Source: Microbacterium oxydans (lineage in GTDB: Bacteria; Actinomycetota; Actinomycetes; Actinomycetales; Microbacteriaceae). From it: a stretch of DNA of 64,000 nucleotides. Position 1 is the stretch's first letter, and every line of letters starts with the position of its first letter. Shown here one piece after another: positions 1-8,896 of this stretch. Below the pieces are notes generated by a model that was not told where the DNA came from, searched no databases, and saw only the letters and a program-made list of their open reading frames with translations. The position numbers and the translations under genes are program-made. The stretch spans positions 248,001-312,000 of the forward strand of contig NZ_BJOG01000002.1 of assembly GCF_006540085.1 (NCBI RefSeq), given 5' to 3'.

Positions 1-251
1 CGATGCTCGACGTATCGCTCCGCGCCGGAGTGCTGGCGCTGCTGGAGGACCTGCGCGAGCGGTGGGGCATCAGCATGCTCTACATCACGCACGACCTGCT
101 GAGCGCGCGTCTCGTCACCGAGAACATCCTCGTGCTCAACAGCGGCCGAGTGGTCGAACGCGGTGAGACCTCGCAGGTGCTGCAGCATCCGGAGGACCCG
201 TACACGGTCGAACTGCTCGACGCCGTGCCGAACCCCGCCCGCGCCCGCTGA
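1..251 (+). CDS. ABC transporter ATP-binding protein, C-terminal part (partial at window edge)
   Basis: This is the C-terminal end of an ABC ATPase of the oligopeptide/dipeptide type; the reading frame is open to the window start, so the Walker A and signature motifs lie outside. Visible are the end of the Walker B/D-loop region (LDVS), the switch histidine in YITHDL, and the family tail with VVERGETSQVL and HPEDPYTVELL, where the HPYT-like motif is typical of Opp/Dpp ATPases. It energises import of a peptide or oligosaccharide. A GH1 glycosidase starts 41 bp downstream on the same strand, so a beta-glucoside or oligosaccharide is a plausible substrate; that part is inference from context. 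Confidence 0.85.
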   Translation, partial: MLDVSLRAGVLALLEDLRERWGISMLYITHDLLSARLVTENILVLNSGRVVERGETSQVLQHPEDPYTVELLDAVPNPARAR

Positions 252-292
252 CGCGCGGACGACGCCTGCAAGAAAGAGAGAGGAGCGCATCC

Positions 293-1462
293 GTGCTCAC
301 ATTCCCCGACGGCTTCCTCTGGGGTGCCGCGACAGCGGCCCACCAGGTGGAGGGCAACAACACCACGAGCAACTGGTGGGCGATGGAACATGCGCCCGGC
401 TCGCCCATGGTGGAGCCCTCCGGTGACGCTGCCGACCACTTCCACCGCTACCCGGAGGACATGCGGCTGCTCGCCGAGGCGGGGCTGAACTCCTATCGCT
501 TCTCGGTCGAGTGGGCGCGGATCGAGCCGGAGCGCGGGTTCATCTCGCGGGCGATGCTCGACCACTACCGCCGCATGATCGACACGGCGCGTGAGAACGG
601 ACTGGACCCCACCGTCACGCTCATGCACTTCACGGTGCCGCAGTGGTTCCAGAAGGACGGCTTCTGGCGCGCGGACGACGCGGTGGATCTGTTCTCCCGC
701 TACGTCGAGACCGTGCTGCCGATCCTCGACGGCGTCGACTACGTGTGCACGATCAACGAGCCGAACATCGCCGCGATGCTGGCCGGGGGAGAGGACGCCG
801 CGAACCTCGTCGCCTACGGCCTCCCGAACCCCGACCTCGCCGTGGCCGACACCCTGCTGGACGCGCACCACCGCGCGTCCGAGATCCTGCACTCGGTGCC
901 GGGAGTCAAAGCCGGATGGACGATCGCCACACAGGCGTTCCACTCCACAGGTGAGCCCGGAGCCGACGAGATGCTCGCCACCTACGGCGATCCGCGCGAC
1001 CACTGGTACCTGGAGCAGTCGGCCGGAGACGACTTCGTCGGCGTGCAGGCATACACCCGCACCTTCATCGGCCCGGAAGGTCCGCGTCCGGTGTCGGACG
1101 ACGTCGAGACGACGCTCACAGGCTGGGAGTTCTTCCCCGATGCGCTCGAACTGGGCGTGCGCAGCGCGTGGGAGCGCAGCGGTGGGGTACCGATCCTCGT
1201 GACGGAGAACGGCATCGCGACCGCCGACGACACCCGACGCGTCGCCTACACGCAGGGAGCGCTGGAAGGCCTGCACCGCGCGATCGCCGACGGCATCGAC
1301 GTGCGCGCCTACCAGCACTGGAGCGCGCTGGACAACTACGAGTGGGCCAGCGGCTTCCGGCCCACGTTCGGGCTGATCGGCTTCGATCACGAGACCTTCG
1401 AGCGCTCGCCGAAGCCGTCGCTGGCCTGGCTCGGAGAAGTCGCCCGCCGCAACGGTCTCTGA
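293..1462 (+). CDS. GH1 family beta-glucosidase-type glycoside hydrolase
   Basis: Predicted retaining beta-glycosidase of family GH1. The N-terminus has the GH1 signature (FPDGFLWGAATAAHQVEG, residues 4-21). The general acid/base is Glu156 in TINEPN and the nucleophile Glu305 in VTENG, so the catalytic pair is complete. At 389 aa it is shorter than typical GH1 enzymes (about 440-480 aa), and the shortening appears to lie between the two catalytic motifs. There is no signal peptide, so it acts in the cytoplasm on imported glycosides. The GTG start at 293 follows a purine-rich RBS (agagagg). It is probably cotranscribed with the ABC ATPase just upstream. The exact substrate cannot be read from sequence. 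Confidence 0.9.
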   Translation: MLTFPDGFLWGAATAAHQVEGNNTTSNWWAMEHAPGSPMVEPSGDAADHFHRYPEDMRLLAEAGLNSYRFSVEWARIEPERGFISRAMLDHYRRMIDTARENGLDPTVTLMHFTVPQWFQKDGFWRADDAVDLFSRYVETVLPILDGVDYVCTINEPNIAAMLAGGEDAANLVAYGLPNPDLAVADTLLDAHHRASEILHSVPGVKAGWTIATQAFHSTGEPGADEMLATYGDPRDHWYLEQSAGDDFVGVQAYTRTFIGPEGPRPVSDDVETTLTGWEFFPDALELGVRSAWERSGGVPILVTENGIATADDTRRVAYTQGALEGLHRAIADGIDVRAYQHWSALDNYEWASGFRPTFGLIGFDHETFERSPKPSLAWLGEVARRNGL

Positions 1463-1476
1463 GAGCGCACAGCTGA

Positions 1477-1513
1477 CCCCGCCGCGGATGCGCCCCCGGC
1501 ATCCGCGGCGGGG
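1477..1513 (+). terminator. Strong hairpin terminator after the GH1 gene
   Basis: Perfect 15-bp stem (1477-1491 pairing with 1499-1513) with a 7-nt loop, 14 bp after the GH1 stop codon. It lies upstream of the chosen start of the next gene and would overlap the longer in-frame start at 1488, which argues for the start at 1527. Confidence 0.85.
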
Positions 1514-1514
1514 T

Positions 1515-1520
1515 TACCCT
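1515..1520 (+). promoter_or_regulatory. -10 box of a leaderless promoter (TACCCT)
   Basis: TACCCT ends 6 nt before the ATG at 1527. No Shine-Dalgarno sequence is present. The same TANNNT-N6-start arrangement recurs at other genes in this window, which supports transcription starting at or near the A of the start codon. Confidence 0.5.
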
Positions 1521-1526
1521 CGGGTC

Positions 1527-3083
1527 ATGACGAACGCGAAGCACGCGACACGGGGCGAAGAGACACGGTCAGACACCCTCCGGTCGGCCGCGGCAGGCTT
1601 GAGCGCGTCGTTCCTCGCCGTCGGGCTGGCAGAGCTCGTCGCCGCTGTGGTCGAGCCGAGTGCGAGCCCGTTCGCGGTGATCGGGAGCGGACTCATCGAC
1701 CTCGCACCGAGCTGGGCGAAGGACACCGCGATCGCGCTGTTCGGCACCGGCGACAAGGTGGCGCTGATCGTGGGCATCGCCCTGGTGCTCGTGGTCGTCG
1801 CCGCGCTCGCCGGCATCCTGGAGCGGCGACGGTCCGGTATCGGAGCGGTCATCCTCGGCGCACTCGGTGTGCTCGCGGTCGTGGCCGCGATGATCCGTCC
1901 GGGCGCTGGACCGTTCGCCTGGCTCCCGGGTCTCGTCGCCGGACTCGTCGCGGTGATAGTGCTGCGTCTCCTCGTCGCTCGACTGCGTCCGGTCGCGGGC
2001 CTTGCGCCCGACGGTGAAGACCGCAGGCGGTTCCTGGTGTGGACCGCCGGAGTCGCCGCAGCGGGTGCCGTCGCCCTCATCGTCGGTAATGTCGCGCGCG
2101 GAGCGAGCCGATCGATCGAGGCGGTCCGCGACGCCCTGCGGCTGCCGAAGGCGGCACGTGCGGCAGCGGCAGTACCTGCCGGCGCGGAGCTCGACATCCC
2201 CGGTCTCGCCACGGTCGTGACCCCGAACGCGGAGTTCTACCGCATCGACACGGCACTGATCGTCCCTCAGGTCGACCCCGCCGACTGGTCGCTGCGCATC
2301 CACGGCATGGTCGATCGCGAGGTGCGCATCACCTGGGACGAACTGCTCGCCATGCCGCTGCAGGAGGCGGACGTGACGCTCGCCTGCGTGTCGAACGAGG
2401 TGGGCGGATCGCTCATCGGCAACGCGCGCTGGCTGGGGCTGCCGATCCGCGAGCTGCTCGCGCGTGCGGGCGTCGACGCGGAAGCGGACATGGTGCTCTC
2501 CACCTCGGCAGACGGCTTCACGGCGTCGACGCCGCTCGAGGCGCTCACCGACGATCGGGACGCTCTGCTCGCGATCGGCATGAACGGCGAGCCGCTGCCG
2601 ATCGAACACGGCTTCCCGGTGCGGATGGTGGTGCCGGGGCTGTACGGCTACGTGTCGGCCACGAAGTGGGTCACGCAGCTGGAGGTCACGAGGTTCGACC
2701 GCGCCACGGCGTACTGGACGAGCCGCGGCTGGTCCGACCGCGGGCCCATCAAGCTGCAGTCGCGCATCGACGTCCCGCGCCGCGGACAGTCGATCCCGGC
2801 CGGGGACGCGGTGATCGCGGGAATGGCGTGGCAGCAGCATGTCGGGGTCGCCGGGGTGGAGGTGCGCATCGACGAAGGGCCATGGCGCAGGGCGGATCTC
2901 GCCACCGCGATCTCCGCCGACACGTGGGTGCAGTGGAGCCTCGACTGGACCGCCGAGAGCGGTTCGCACACCATCGAATGCCGGGCGCTGAGCGCCGACG
3001 GCGAGACGCAGACCTCGGATCCGGCCGCCCCCGCACCCGACGGTGCGCAGGGATGGCACCGCATCGACGTCTCCGTCGCCTGA
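1527..3083 (+). CDS. Membrane-anchored molybdopterin-dependent oxidoreductase (sulfite oxidase family)
   Basis: A 518-residue protein. The N-terminal ~190 residues hold about five hydrophobic segments; then comes a sulfite oxidase-type molybdopterin domain with the conserved cysteine in LACVSNEVGG (Cys287, Mo ligand), WLGLP and GLYGYVSATKWV motifs, and a C-terminal Mo-cofactor dimerisation-like domain. Family members transfer electrons or oxygen at an Mo centre; the natural substrate of this membrane-tethered actinobacterial type is not known. The catalytic domain is expected to face outward, but topology was not computed. A start 39 nt upstream exists but sits inside the terminator; the ATG at 1527 has a leaderless -10 box. 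Single gene between a terminator and metG. Confidence 0.85.
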   Translation: MTNAKHATRGEETRSDTLRSAAAGLSASFLAVGLAELVAAVVEPSASPFAVIGSGLIDLAPSWAKDTAIALFGTGDKVALIVGIALVLVVVAALAGILERRRSGIGAVILGALGVLAVVAAMIRPGAGPFAWLPGLVAGLVAVIVLRLLVARLRPVAGLAPDGEDRRRFLVWTAGVAAAGAVALIVGNVARGASRSIEAVRDALRLPKAARAAAAVPAGAELDIPGLATVVTPNAEFYRIDTALIVPQVDPADWSLRIHGMVDREVRITWDELLAMPLQEADVTLACVSNEVGGSLIGNARWLGLPIRELLARAGVDAEADMVLSTSADGFTASTPLEALTDDRDALLAIGMNGEPLPIEHGFPVRMVVPGLYGYVSATKWVTQLEVTRFDRATAYWTSRGWSDRGPIKLQSRIDVPRRGQSIPAGDAVIAGMAWQQHVGVAGVEVRIDEGPWRRADLATAISADTWVQWSLDWTAESGSHTIECRALSADGETQTSDPAAPAPDGAQGWHRIDVSVA

Positions 3084-3110
3084 GCGCGAAACCACCTCTC
3101 GTGCGGCACC

Positions 3111-3116
3111 TAGAAT
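3111..3116 (+). promoter_or_regulatory. -10 box of a leaderless promoter for metG (TAGAAT)
   Basis: TAGAAT, followed by exactly 6 nt and the metG ATG at 3123. No RBS precedes the start. A -35 element is not clear. Confidence 0.55.
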
Positions 3117-3122
3117 TGCTCC

Positions 3123-4715
3123 ATGCCCGCAGGCGATTCCTTCTACATCACCACGCCCATCTACTACCCCTCCGACGTGCCGCACATCGGTCACGGGTAC
3201 ACGTCGGTGGCCGTCGACACCCTCGCGCGGTGGCACCGCCAGGCGGGCGATGACACCTGGATGCTGACGGGTACCGACGAGCACGGTCAGAAGATGCTGC
3301 GCGCCGCCGCGGCGAACGGGGTCACTCCGCAGGAGTGGGTCGACAAGCTCGTCAGCGAGAGCTGGTTCCCGCTGTTGGAGACCCTCGACGTCGCGAACGA
3401 CGACTTCATCCGCACCACGCAGGAGCGGCATGAGACGAACGTGCAGACGTTCTTCCAGCGCCTGTACGACCGCGGCTACATCTACGCGGGCGAGTACGAG
3501 GCGCTCTACTGTGTGGGCTGCGAGGAGTTCAAGCCGGAGTCGGAGATCGTCGACGGCACCGGACCCTTCGAGGGCCTGAAGGTCTGCGCCATCCACTCGA
3601 AGCCGCTGGAGCTGCTGCAGGAGAAGAACTACTTCTTCAAGCTCAGCGAGTTCCAGGACCGGCTGCTCGAGCTGTACAAGACCCAGCCCGACTTCGTGCG
3701 CCCCGACTCGGCGCGCAACGAGGTCGTGTCGTTCGTGAGCCAGGGCCTCAAGGACCTGTCGATCTCCCGCTCGACCTTCGACTGGGGAATCCCGCTGCCG
3801 TGGGACGAGTCGCACGTCATCTACGTGTGGGTCGACGCGCTGCTCAACTACGCCACGGCCGTCGGGTACGGCTCCGACGAGGAGACCTTCGCGCGCCGCT
3901 GGCCGGCGTACCACGTGGTCGGCAAGGACATCCTGCGCTTCCACGCCGTGATCTGGCCCGCGCTGCTGATGGCGGCGGGACTCGACGTGCCGAAGGGCGT
4001 CTTCGCGCACGGCTGGCTGCTGGTCGGCGGCGACAAGATGTCGAAGTCGAAGCTCACCGGCATCGCGCCGACCGAGATCACCGATGTCTTCGGCTCCGAC
4101 GCGTACCGCTTCTACTTCCTCTCCGCGATCGCCTTCGGCCAGGACGGCTCGTTCTCGTGGGAGGACCTGTCCGCTCGCTACCAGGCCGAGCTCGCGAACG
4201 GCTTCGGCAACCTCGCCTCGCGCACGACCGCGATGATCGAGAAGTACTTCGAGGGTGTCGTGCCGCCGGCGGCCGAGTACACCGAGAAGGACCTCGCGAT
4301 CCAGAAGATCGTGGCGGATGCCGCGTCGAACGCGGATGCGGCCATCGCGAACTTCCGCATCGACGAGGCGATCTCGGCGATCTGGACCATCGTGGACGCG
4401 CTCAACGGGTACATCACCGCGAACGAGCCGTGGGCGCTGGCCAAGCAGGCGAACAGCGGCGACGAAGAACAGCGCGAGCGTCTCGCCACCGTGCTCTACA
4501 CCTGTGCCGAGGGGCTGCGTGCGCTCGCCGTGCTGCTCTCGCCGGTGATGCCGCAGTCGACGGAGAAGCTGTGGATCGCCCTCGGCGCCGCCGAGACCCT
4601 GGGCCGTCTGCAGGACCAGCCGATCCGCGAGGCCGGAGCCTGGGGCGTGCTGCGCCCCGGCACCAGCGTCAACGGCCTGGCGCCGCTGTTCCCGCGGGTG
4701 GAGTCCGCAGCCTGA
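3123..4715 (+). CDS. metG: Methionyl-tRNA synthetase
   Basis: Charges tRNA-Met with methionine in the cytoplasm. The class I signatures are intact: HIGH at residues 21-24 and KMSKS at 305-309. A zinc-knuckle-like pair CVGC (130-133) with a second CAIH element near 155-158 lies in the connective peptide. At 530 aa it is the short form without the C-terminal EMAP/Trbp111 tRNA-binding domain, as is common in Actinobacteria. It is followed after 3 nt by tatD, a conserved arrangement, so the two are cotranscribed. The start is supported by a leaderless -10 box. Confidence 0.97.
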   Translation: MPAGDSFYITTPIYYPSDVPHIGHGYTSVAVDTLARWHRQAGDDTWMLTGTDEHGQKMLRAAAANGVTPQEWVDKLVSESWFPLLETLDVANDDFIRTTQERHETNVQTFFQRLYDRGYIYAGEYEALYCVGCEEFKPESEIVDGTGPFEGLKVCAIHSKPLELLQEKNYFFKLSEFQDRLLELYKTQPDFVRPDSARNEVVSFVSQGLKDLSISRSTFDWGIPLPWDESHVIYVWVDALLNYATAVGYGSDEETFARRWPAYHVVGKDILRFHAVIWPALLMAAGLDVPKGVFAHGWLLVGGDKMSKSKLTGIAPTEITDVFGSDAYRFYFLSAIAFGQDGSFSWEDLSARYQAELANGFGNLASRTTAMIEKYFEGVVPPAAEYTEKDLAIQKIVADAASNADAAIANFRIDEAISAIWTIVDALNGYITANEPWALAKQANSGDEEQRERLATVLYTCAEGLRALAVLLSPVMPQSTEKLWIALGAAETLGRLQDQPIREAGAWGVLRPGTSVNGLAPLFPRVESAA

Positions 4716-4718
4716 GCG

Positions 4719-5612
4719 ATGTCGGGTACGTATGTGCAGCGCCGTGACGGTGACGGACGCAAGGATCTGAGGTATCCCGCCGCGCCCGAGCCGCTGGCCG
4801 TTCCGGTGTACGACAACCACGCGCACCTGGAGATCGTCGACGGCGACGAGCCGCTGAGCCTCACCGAGCAGCTCGACCGCGCGGCGGCCGTTGGCATCGC
4901 CGGCGTCGTGCAGGCCTCGGGCGACATCGAGTCGTCCCGGTGGGCGGTCGAGGCCGCGGAGTCGGATCCCCGCGTCCTGGCCGCCGTCGCCATCCACCCG
5001 AACGATGCCCCGACGTACGCGGAAGAGGGCCTGCGGGGTGGCGTGGGCCTGGACGAGGCCATCGAGGTGATCGACGAGCTCGCCGCGCACCCCCGCACCA
5101 GGGCGATCGGCGAGACGGGGCTCGACTTCTTCCGCACAGAGCCCGAGCGCCGCGCGCCGCAGTTCGCCTCGTTCGAGGCGCACATCGCGCTCGCGAAGAA
5201 GCACGGCATCGCGATGCAGATCCACGACCGCGACGCGCATGAGGCCGTGCTCGAGACGCTCTCCCGTGTCGGCGCCCCGGAACGCACGGTGTTCCACTGC
5301 TTCTCGGGCGACGACGCGATGGCCCGCCTCTGCGCGGACGCCGGTTACCACCTGTCGTTCGCCGGCAACGTGACGTTCAAGAACGCGCAGAACCTGCGGG
5401 ATGCGCTGAAGGTGACGCCGCTCGATCGCATCCTCGTCGAGACGGATGCCCCGTTCCTCACTCCCGTGCCGCTGCGGGGCCGCCCGAACGCGCCTTACCT
5501 CGTGCCGATCACCGTGCGTTTCATGGCCGCCGAGCTCGACATCGAGGTCGACGAGCTGTGCGCCCAGCTGGCCGAGAACACCCTGCGGGTCTACGGCTCG
5601 TTCGCCGACTGA
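4719..5612 (+). CDS. tatD: TatD family metal-dependent hydrolase (putative 3'-5' deoxyribonuclease)
   Basis: A 297-residue TIM-barrel hydrolase of the TatD family. The N-terminal metal-binding HxH is in DNHAHLEI, with later metal ligands in GETGLDFF, IHDRDAHE, FHCFSGD and VETDAPFL. Family members are Mg-dependent 3'-5' exonucleases acting in DNA repair or RNA turnover. It starts 3 nt after the metG stop. The last 22 nt overlap the convergent MFS gene. In many actinobacteria rpfB and ksgA follow directly; here an exporter intervenes and no rpfB is present. Confidence 0.93.
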   Translation: MSGTYVQRRDGDGRKDLRYPAAPEPLAVPVYDNHAHLEIVDGDEPLSLTEQLDRAAAVGIAGVVQASGDIESSRWAVEAAESDPRVLAAVAIHPNDAPTYAEEGLRGGVGLDEAIEVIDELAAHPRTRAIGETGLDFFRTEPERRAPQFASFEAHIALAKKHGIAMQIHDRDAHEAVLETLSRVGAPERTVFHCFSGDDAMARLCADAGYHLSFAGNVTFKNAQNLRDALKVTPLDRILVETDAPFLTPVPLRGRPNAPYLVPITVRFMAAELDIEVDELCAQLAENTLRVYGSFAD

Positions 5613-6877
5613 GTTTCGGGTTCCACGTCTTCGGGCCCGGTCTCGGCGACGGGCTTCGCGCTCACGATCTGCGAGATCGGCTTCCACACCAGCAGCAGGG
5701 TGAGGGCCGCCCCGACGAAGGCGAACCACCAGGGCGCGGTGAGTCCCCACACCTGGGCGATCACGCCGCCGAGCGCCTGCCCGACGACCATGCCGCCGAA
5801 CACCCCGACCATGTTCACGGAGGCCACCCGGCCCTGCAGCTCGGCGGGCACCAGACGCTGTCGCACGGTCGTGGAGATCGTGCCCCAGACGAACGCGTAC
5901 GCCCCGAAGAAGAACATGATGATCAGCGCGACCCATCCGACGGTGGTGAGGGCGAACGCCAGGTGCATGAGCACCTCGAGCGACAGCACGACACGCATCA
6001 GGGTGGCGAAGGAGACGTGTCGCTCCAACCAGCCGAAGCTGAGCGTCGCGAGGATGCCACCGGCCGCCGACGCGGTCGTGAGGGCGCCGTAGCCCACCGC
6101 GCCCATCTGCAGGTGCTCCGTCGCGTAGAGCACGAGCACACCCCAGGGCGCCGCCCAGGTGATGTTGAACACCAGGATGATGAGCACCAGCATGCGCACG
6201 GGCGGGTTGCGCCACAGCCAGCGGAGCCCCTCGGCGATGTCGGTGTGCACCGGCGTGTGCTCGTCGGTCGCGCGCGGCGGCACCGGGGTGCGAGCCATGC
6301 GGGAGATGAGCACGACCGCGAGGCTGACGCACACGACTTCGAGCAGGAACGGCCACGCGGTGCCGGCGGCGAACAGGAAGGCGCCCAGCGGCGGACCGGC
6401 GAACTGGTTCGCCACCAGGTATCCGGCCTGCAGGCGTGCATTGCCGATGCCGAGGTCGGCGGGCTTCACCAGCATCGGCAGCAGCGTGCTGCCCGCCGTG
6501 TCGACGAAGACCTCGGCGGTGCCGTAGAGGAAGGCCACAGCGAGCACGATCCAGATGTTCGCGACGCCGGTGATCAGGAAGACGCACAGTGCGAGGAGCA
6601 CGACAGCCCTGGAGGCGTTCGCGAACATGACCAGGCGGCGTCGGTCGAAGCGGTCGGCGATCGCTCCCGCATGCAGGCCGAACAGGAGCCAGGGGAGGAA
6701 CTGCAGGATCGCGCCGGCCGCCACCAGGATCGGCGACGAGGTCATCGATGCGATCAGCAGGGGAGCGGCCGCGAGCGCGACGCCGTCACCGACGTTGCTC
6801 GTCCACGACGACGCGAGCAACCATCGGAAATCGCGGCCCATGCGACGGGGCGCGACGAGTTCTCCGAGAGAAGGCAC
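5591..6877 (-). CDS. MFS transporter (drug/metabolite exporter-like)
   Basis: A 428-residue, strongly hydrophobic protein with about 12 predicted membrane segments and MFS features such as the loop motif AIADRFDRRRLVMF near residues 75-90. It belongs to the 12-TM MFS group that includes macrolide and enterobactin exporters; the substrate cannot be named. The GTG start at 6877 is preceded by TAGTCT with 6 nt spacing, a leaderless promoter. It is the only minus-strand gene within the metG-tatD-ksgA-ispE block, convergent with tatD and divergent from ksgA, so it looks like an insertion into a conserved locus. Confidence 0.88.
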   Translation of the reverse strand: MPSLGELVAPRRMGRDFRWLLASSWTSNVGDGVALAAAPLLIASMTSSPILVAAGAILQFLPWLLFGLHAGAIADRFDRRRLVMFANASRAVVLLALCVFLITGVANIWIVLAVAFLYGTAEVFVDTAGSTLLPMLVKPADLGIGNARLQAGYLVANQFAGPPLGAFLFAAGTAWPFLLEVVCVSLAVVLISRMARTPVPPRATDEHTPVHTDIAEGLRWLWRNPPVRMLVLIILVFNITWAAPWGVLVLYATEHLQMGAVGYGALTTASAAGGILATLSFGWLERHVSFATLMRVVLSLEVLMHLAFALTTVGWVALIIMFFFGAYAFVWGTISTTVRQRLVPAELQGRVASVNMVGVFGGMVVGQALGGVIAQVWGLTAPWWFAFVGAALTLLLVWKPISQIVSAKPVAETGPEDVEPETQSANEP

Positions 6878-6883
6878 CAGAGA

Positions 6884-6889
6884 AGACTA
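6884..6889 (-). promoter_or_regulatory. -10 box of a leaderless promoter for the MFS gene (TAGTCT)
   Basis: On the minus strand TAGTCT is followed by 6 nt and the GTG start at 6877. Same geometry as the metG and molybdopterin enzyme promoters. Confidence 0.5.
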
Positions 6890-6930
6890 CTGAGGAGGGG
6901 GGACATCGGAGTGTGGGGGAGAATGGGGGG

Positions 6931-7812
6931 ATGACCGTCACCCTGCTCGGCGCCTCCGAGATCCGCCGCCTCGCCGCCGAGCTCGACGTCACCCCGACGA
7001 AGAAGCTCGGCCAGAACTTCGTCACCGATGCGAACACCGTGCGCAAGATCGTGCAGGCCGCCCGTGTGCAGCCGCACGAGCGCGTGGTCGAGGTCGGTCC
7101 GGGTCTCGGCTCCCTGACGCTGGCGATCCTCGAGACCGGCGCCTCCGTCACGGCCGTCGAGATCGACCACCGACTCGCGGCCCGGCTCGCGCAGACGGCC
7201 GCCGAGCACGGTGTCGAGGCCGACCGCCTCACGGTCGTCGATGCGGATGCGCTGCGCATCACCGAGCTCCCCGGCGAGCCCACCGTGCTGGTCGCCAACC
7301 TCCCCTACAACGTCTCGGTGCCGGTGCTGCTGCACTTCCTCGAGAACTTCGCGTATCTCCAGCGCGGCGTGGTGATGGTCCAGGCCGAGGTCGCCGAACG
7401 GCTGGCCGCGAAGCCGGGCTCGAAGATCTACGGCTCGCCCAGCGTCAAGGCCGCCTGGTACGGCGAGTGGAAGCTCTCCGGAAATGTCTCCCGCCAGGTG
7501 TTCTGGCCGGTGCCGAACGTCGACAGCCTGCTCGTCGGCTTCGACCGGTCCGAGGGTGAGCGCGGCACGGAGGAGGAGCGCCGTCGCACGTTCCAGATCG
7601 TCGATGCGGCCTTCAACCAGCGCCGCAAGATGCTGCGTCAGGCACTGTCCGGGATCTTCGGCAGCTCGGCTGCCGCCTCGGAGGTGCTGACCGCCGCCGG
7701 TGTCGCACCGACGGCTCGGGGCGAGGACCTCACGGTCGAGGACTACCAGCGCATCGCACAGCACGCTCCCGCGCTGGACATGCTCTCCGACGATGTCGCT
7801 TCCACCCAGTAA
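6931..7812 (+). CDS. rsmA: 16S rRNA (adenine(1518)-N(6)/adenine(1519)-N(6))-dimethyltransferase KsgA
   Basis: Dimethylates two adjacent adenines in the 3' hairpin of 16S rRNA during 30S maturation. The protein (293 aa) shows KKLGQNF near residues 20-26, the SAM-binding GPGLGSLT, and catalytic motif IV as NLPYN. The start at 6931 has a G-rich RBS (tggggga) directly upstream; longer in-frame starts lack support. Losing this methyltransferase is known to give kasugamycin resistance. The stop codon overlaps the promoter of the next gene. Confidence 0.96.
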   Translation: MTVTLLGASEIRRLAAELDVTPTKKLGQNFVTDANTVRKIVQAARVQPHERVVEVGPGLGSLTLAILETGASVTAVEIDHRLAARLAQTAAEHGVEADRLTVVDADALRITELPGEPTVLVANLPYNVSVPVLLHFLENFAYLQRGVVMVQAEVAERLAAKPGSKIYGSPSVKAAWYGEWKLSGNVSRQVFWPVPNVDSLLVGFDRSEGERGTEEERRRTFQIVDAAFNQRRKMLRQALSGIFGSSAAASEVLTAAGVAPTARGEDLTVEDYQRIAQHAPALDMLSDDVASTQ

Positions 7813-7815
7813 TCT
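7810..7815 (+). promoter_or_regulatory. -10 box overlapping the ksgA stop codon (TAATCT)
   Basis: TAATCT begins with the TAA stop of ksgA and is followed by 6 nt and the GTG start at 7822, giving a leaderless promoter embedded in the preceding gene's end. Confidence 0.5.
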
Positions 7816-7821
7816 GGCACC

Positions 7822-8889
7822 GTGACCGACTCCCCCCGCTTCCGTCCCGATGTCCCCGAGCTGCACCGTCCGTATGCCGCGGACGAGAGCCGCTACCAGC
7901 AGTTCGCCTACCGTCAGGTCGGCACGTCCGGCCTGTACCTGCCCCCGATCTCGCTCGGGCTGTGGTGGAACTTCGGCGACAACATCCCGCTCGACAACCA
8001 GCGCGCACTGCTGCGCCACGCGTTCGACCGGGGCATCACCCACTTCGACCTGGCGAACAACTACGGCCCGCCCTACGGCTCCGCCGAGAAGAACTTCGGC
8101 CGCATCTTCGCCGAAGACCTCCGCCCCTACCGCGACGAGCTGATCATCTCGTCGAAGGCCGGCTGGGACATGTGGCCCGGCCCGTACGGCGACTTCGCGA
8201 GCCGCAAGTACATCCTCGCGAGCGCCGAGCAGTCGCTGACGCGGATGGGCCTCGACTATGTCGACATCTTCTACTCCCACCGTGTCGACCCGGTCACCCC
8301 GATCGCCGAGACGGTCGGCGCGCTCGACACGCTCGTGCGCCAGGGCAAGGCCCTATACGTCGGTATCTCCTCCTACAGTGCGGAGCGTACGGCCGAGGCC
8401 GTGGCCGTCGCCAAGGAGCTCGGCACCCCGCTCGTCATCCACCAGCCCGCGTACTCGATCCTGAACCGCTGGGTCGAAGACGGACTGACCGACACCCTGG
8501 AGCAGTCGGGCCTCGGCGCGATCGCGTTCACCCCGCTGGCTCAGGGCCTGCTCACCGACAAGTACCTCGGAGACGGCACGGCCGAGCGTGCGCAGAAGCG
8601 CGGCTCGCTGCCGGAGGGCCGGCTCACGGACGAGGCCGTGCAGACCCTGCGTTCGCTGAACGAGGTCGCTCAGGGGCGCGGCCAGTCGCTCGCGCAGCTC
8701 GCACTGCAGTGGACCTTGCGCAGCCCCGTCGTCGCCTCGGCGCTGATCGGCGCCTCGCGTCCTGAGCAGCTGGATGAGAACATCGCGGCCGTGAACGGTC
8801 CCGACTTCACGACCGAGGAGCTCGCCCGCATCGACGAGCTCGCCGGCGCCATCGACGTCAACCTGTGGGCGAAGTCCTCGGAGCTGTGA
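7822..8889 (+). CDS. Aldo/keto reductase (YghZ / L-glyceraldehyde 3-phosphate reductase type)
   Basis: A 355-residue NADPH-dependent aldo/keto reductase. Catalytic residues visible: Asp76 and Tyr81 in FDLANNYGPPYGS and Lys112 in ISSKAGWDMWPGPYG; the family histidine is in YSHRVDP. The GWDMWPGPYG and SRKYI features resemble the E. coli YghZ (Gpr) subgroup, which detoxifies methylglyoxal and L-glyceraldehyde 3-phosphate. It sits between ksgA and ispE, which in relatives are usually adjacent. It has its own leaderless GTG start and ends 7 nt before ispE, so it likely drives ispE too. Confidence 0.9.
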   Translation: MTDSPRFRPDVPELHRPYAADESRYQQFAYRQVGTSGLYLPPISLGLWWNFGDNIPLDNQRALLRHAFDRGITHFDLANNYGPPYGSAEKNFGRIFAEDLRPYRDELIISSKAGWDMWPGPYGDFASRKYILASAEQSLTRMGLDYVDIFYSHRVDPVTPIAETVGALDTLVRQGKALYVGISSYSAERTAEAVAVAKELGTPLVIHQPAYSILNRWVEDGLTDTLEQSGLGAIAFTPLAQGLLTDKYLGDGTAERAQKRGSLPEGRLTDEAVQTLRSLNEVAQGRGQSLAQLALQWTLRSPVVASALIGASRPEQLDENIAAVNGPDFTTEELARIDELAGAIDVNLWAKSSEL

Positions 8890-8896
8890 CCCGATC

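Noticed and set aside
1488..1526. Upstream start for the molybdopterin enzyme
   Set aside because: It lies within the terminator hairpin of the GH1 gene, whereas the ATG at 1527 has a leaderless -10 box.
1569..6587. A 1672-codon open frame on the minus strand
   Set aside because: It is antisense to metG, tatD and the molybdopterin gene; its translation is Arg/Gly/His-rich with no domain, a product of high GC content and third-position bias.
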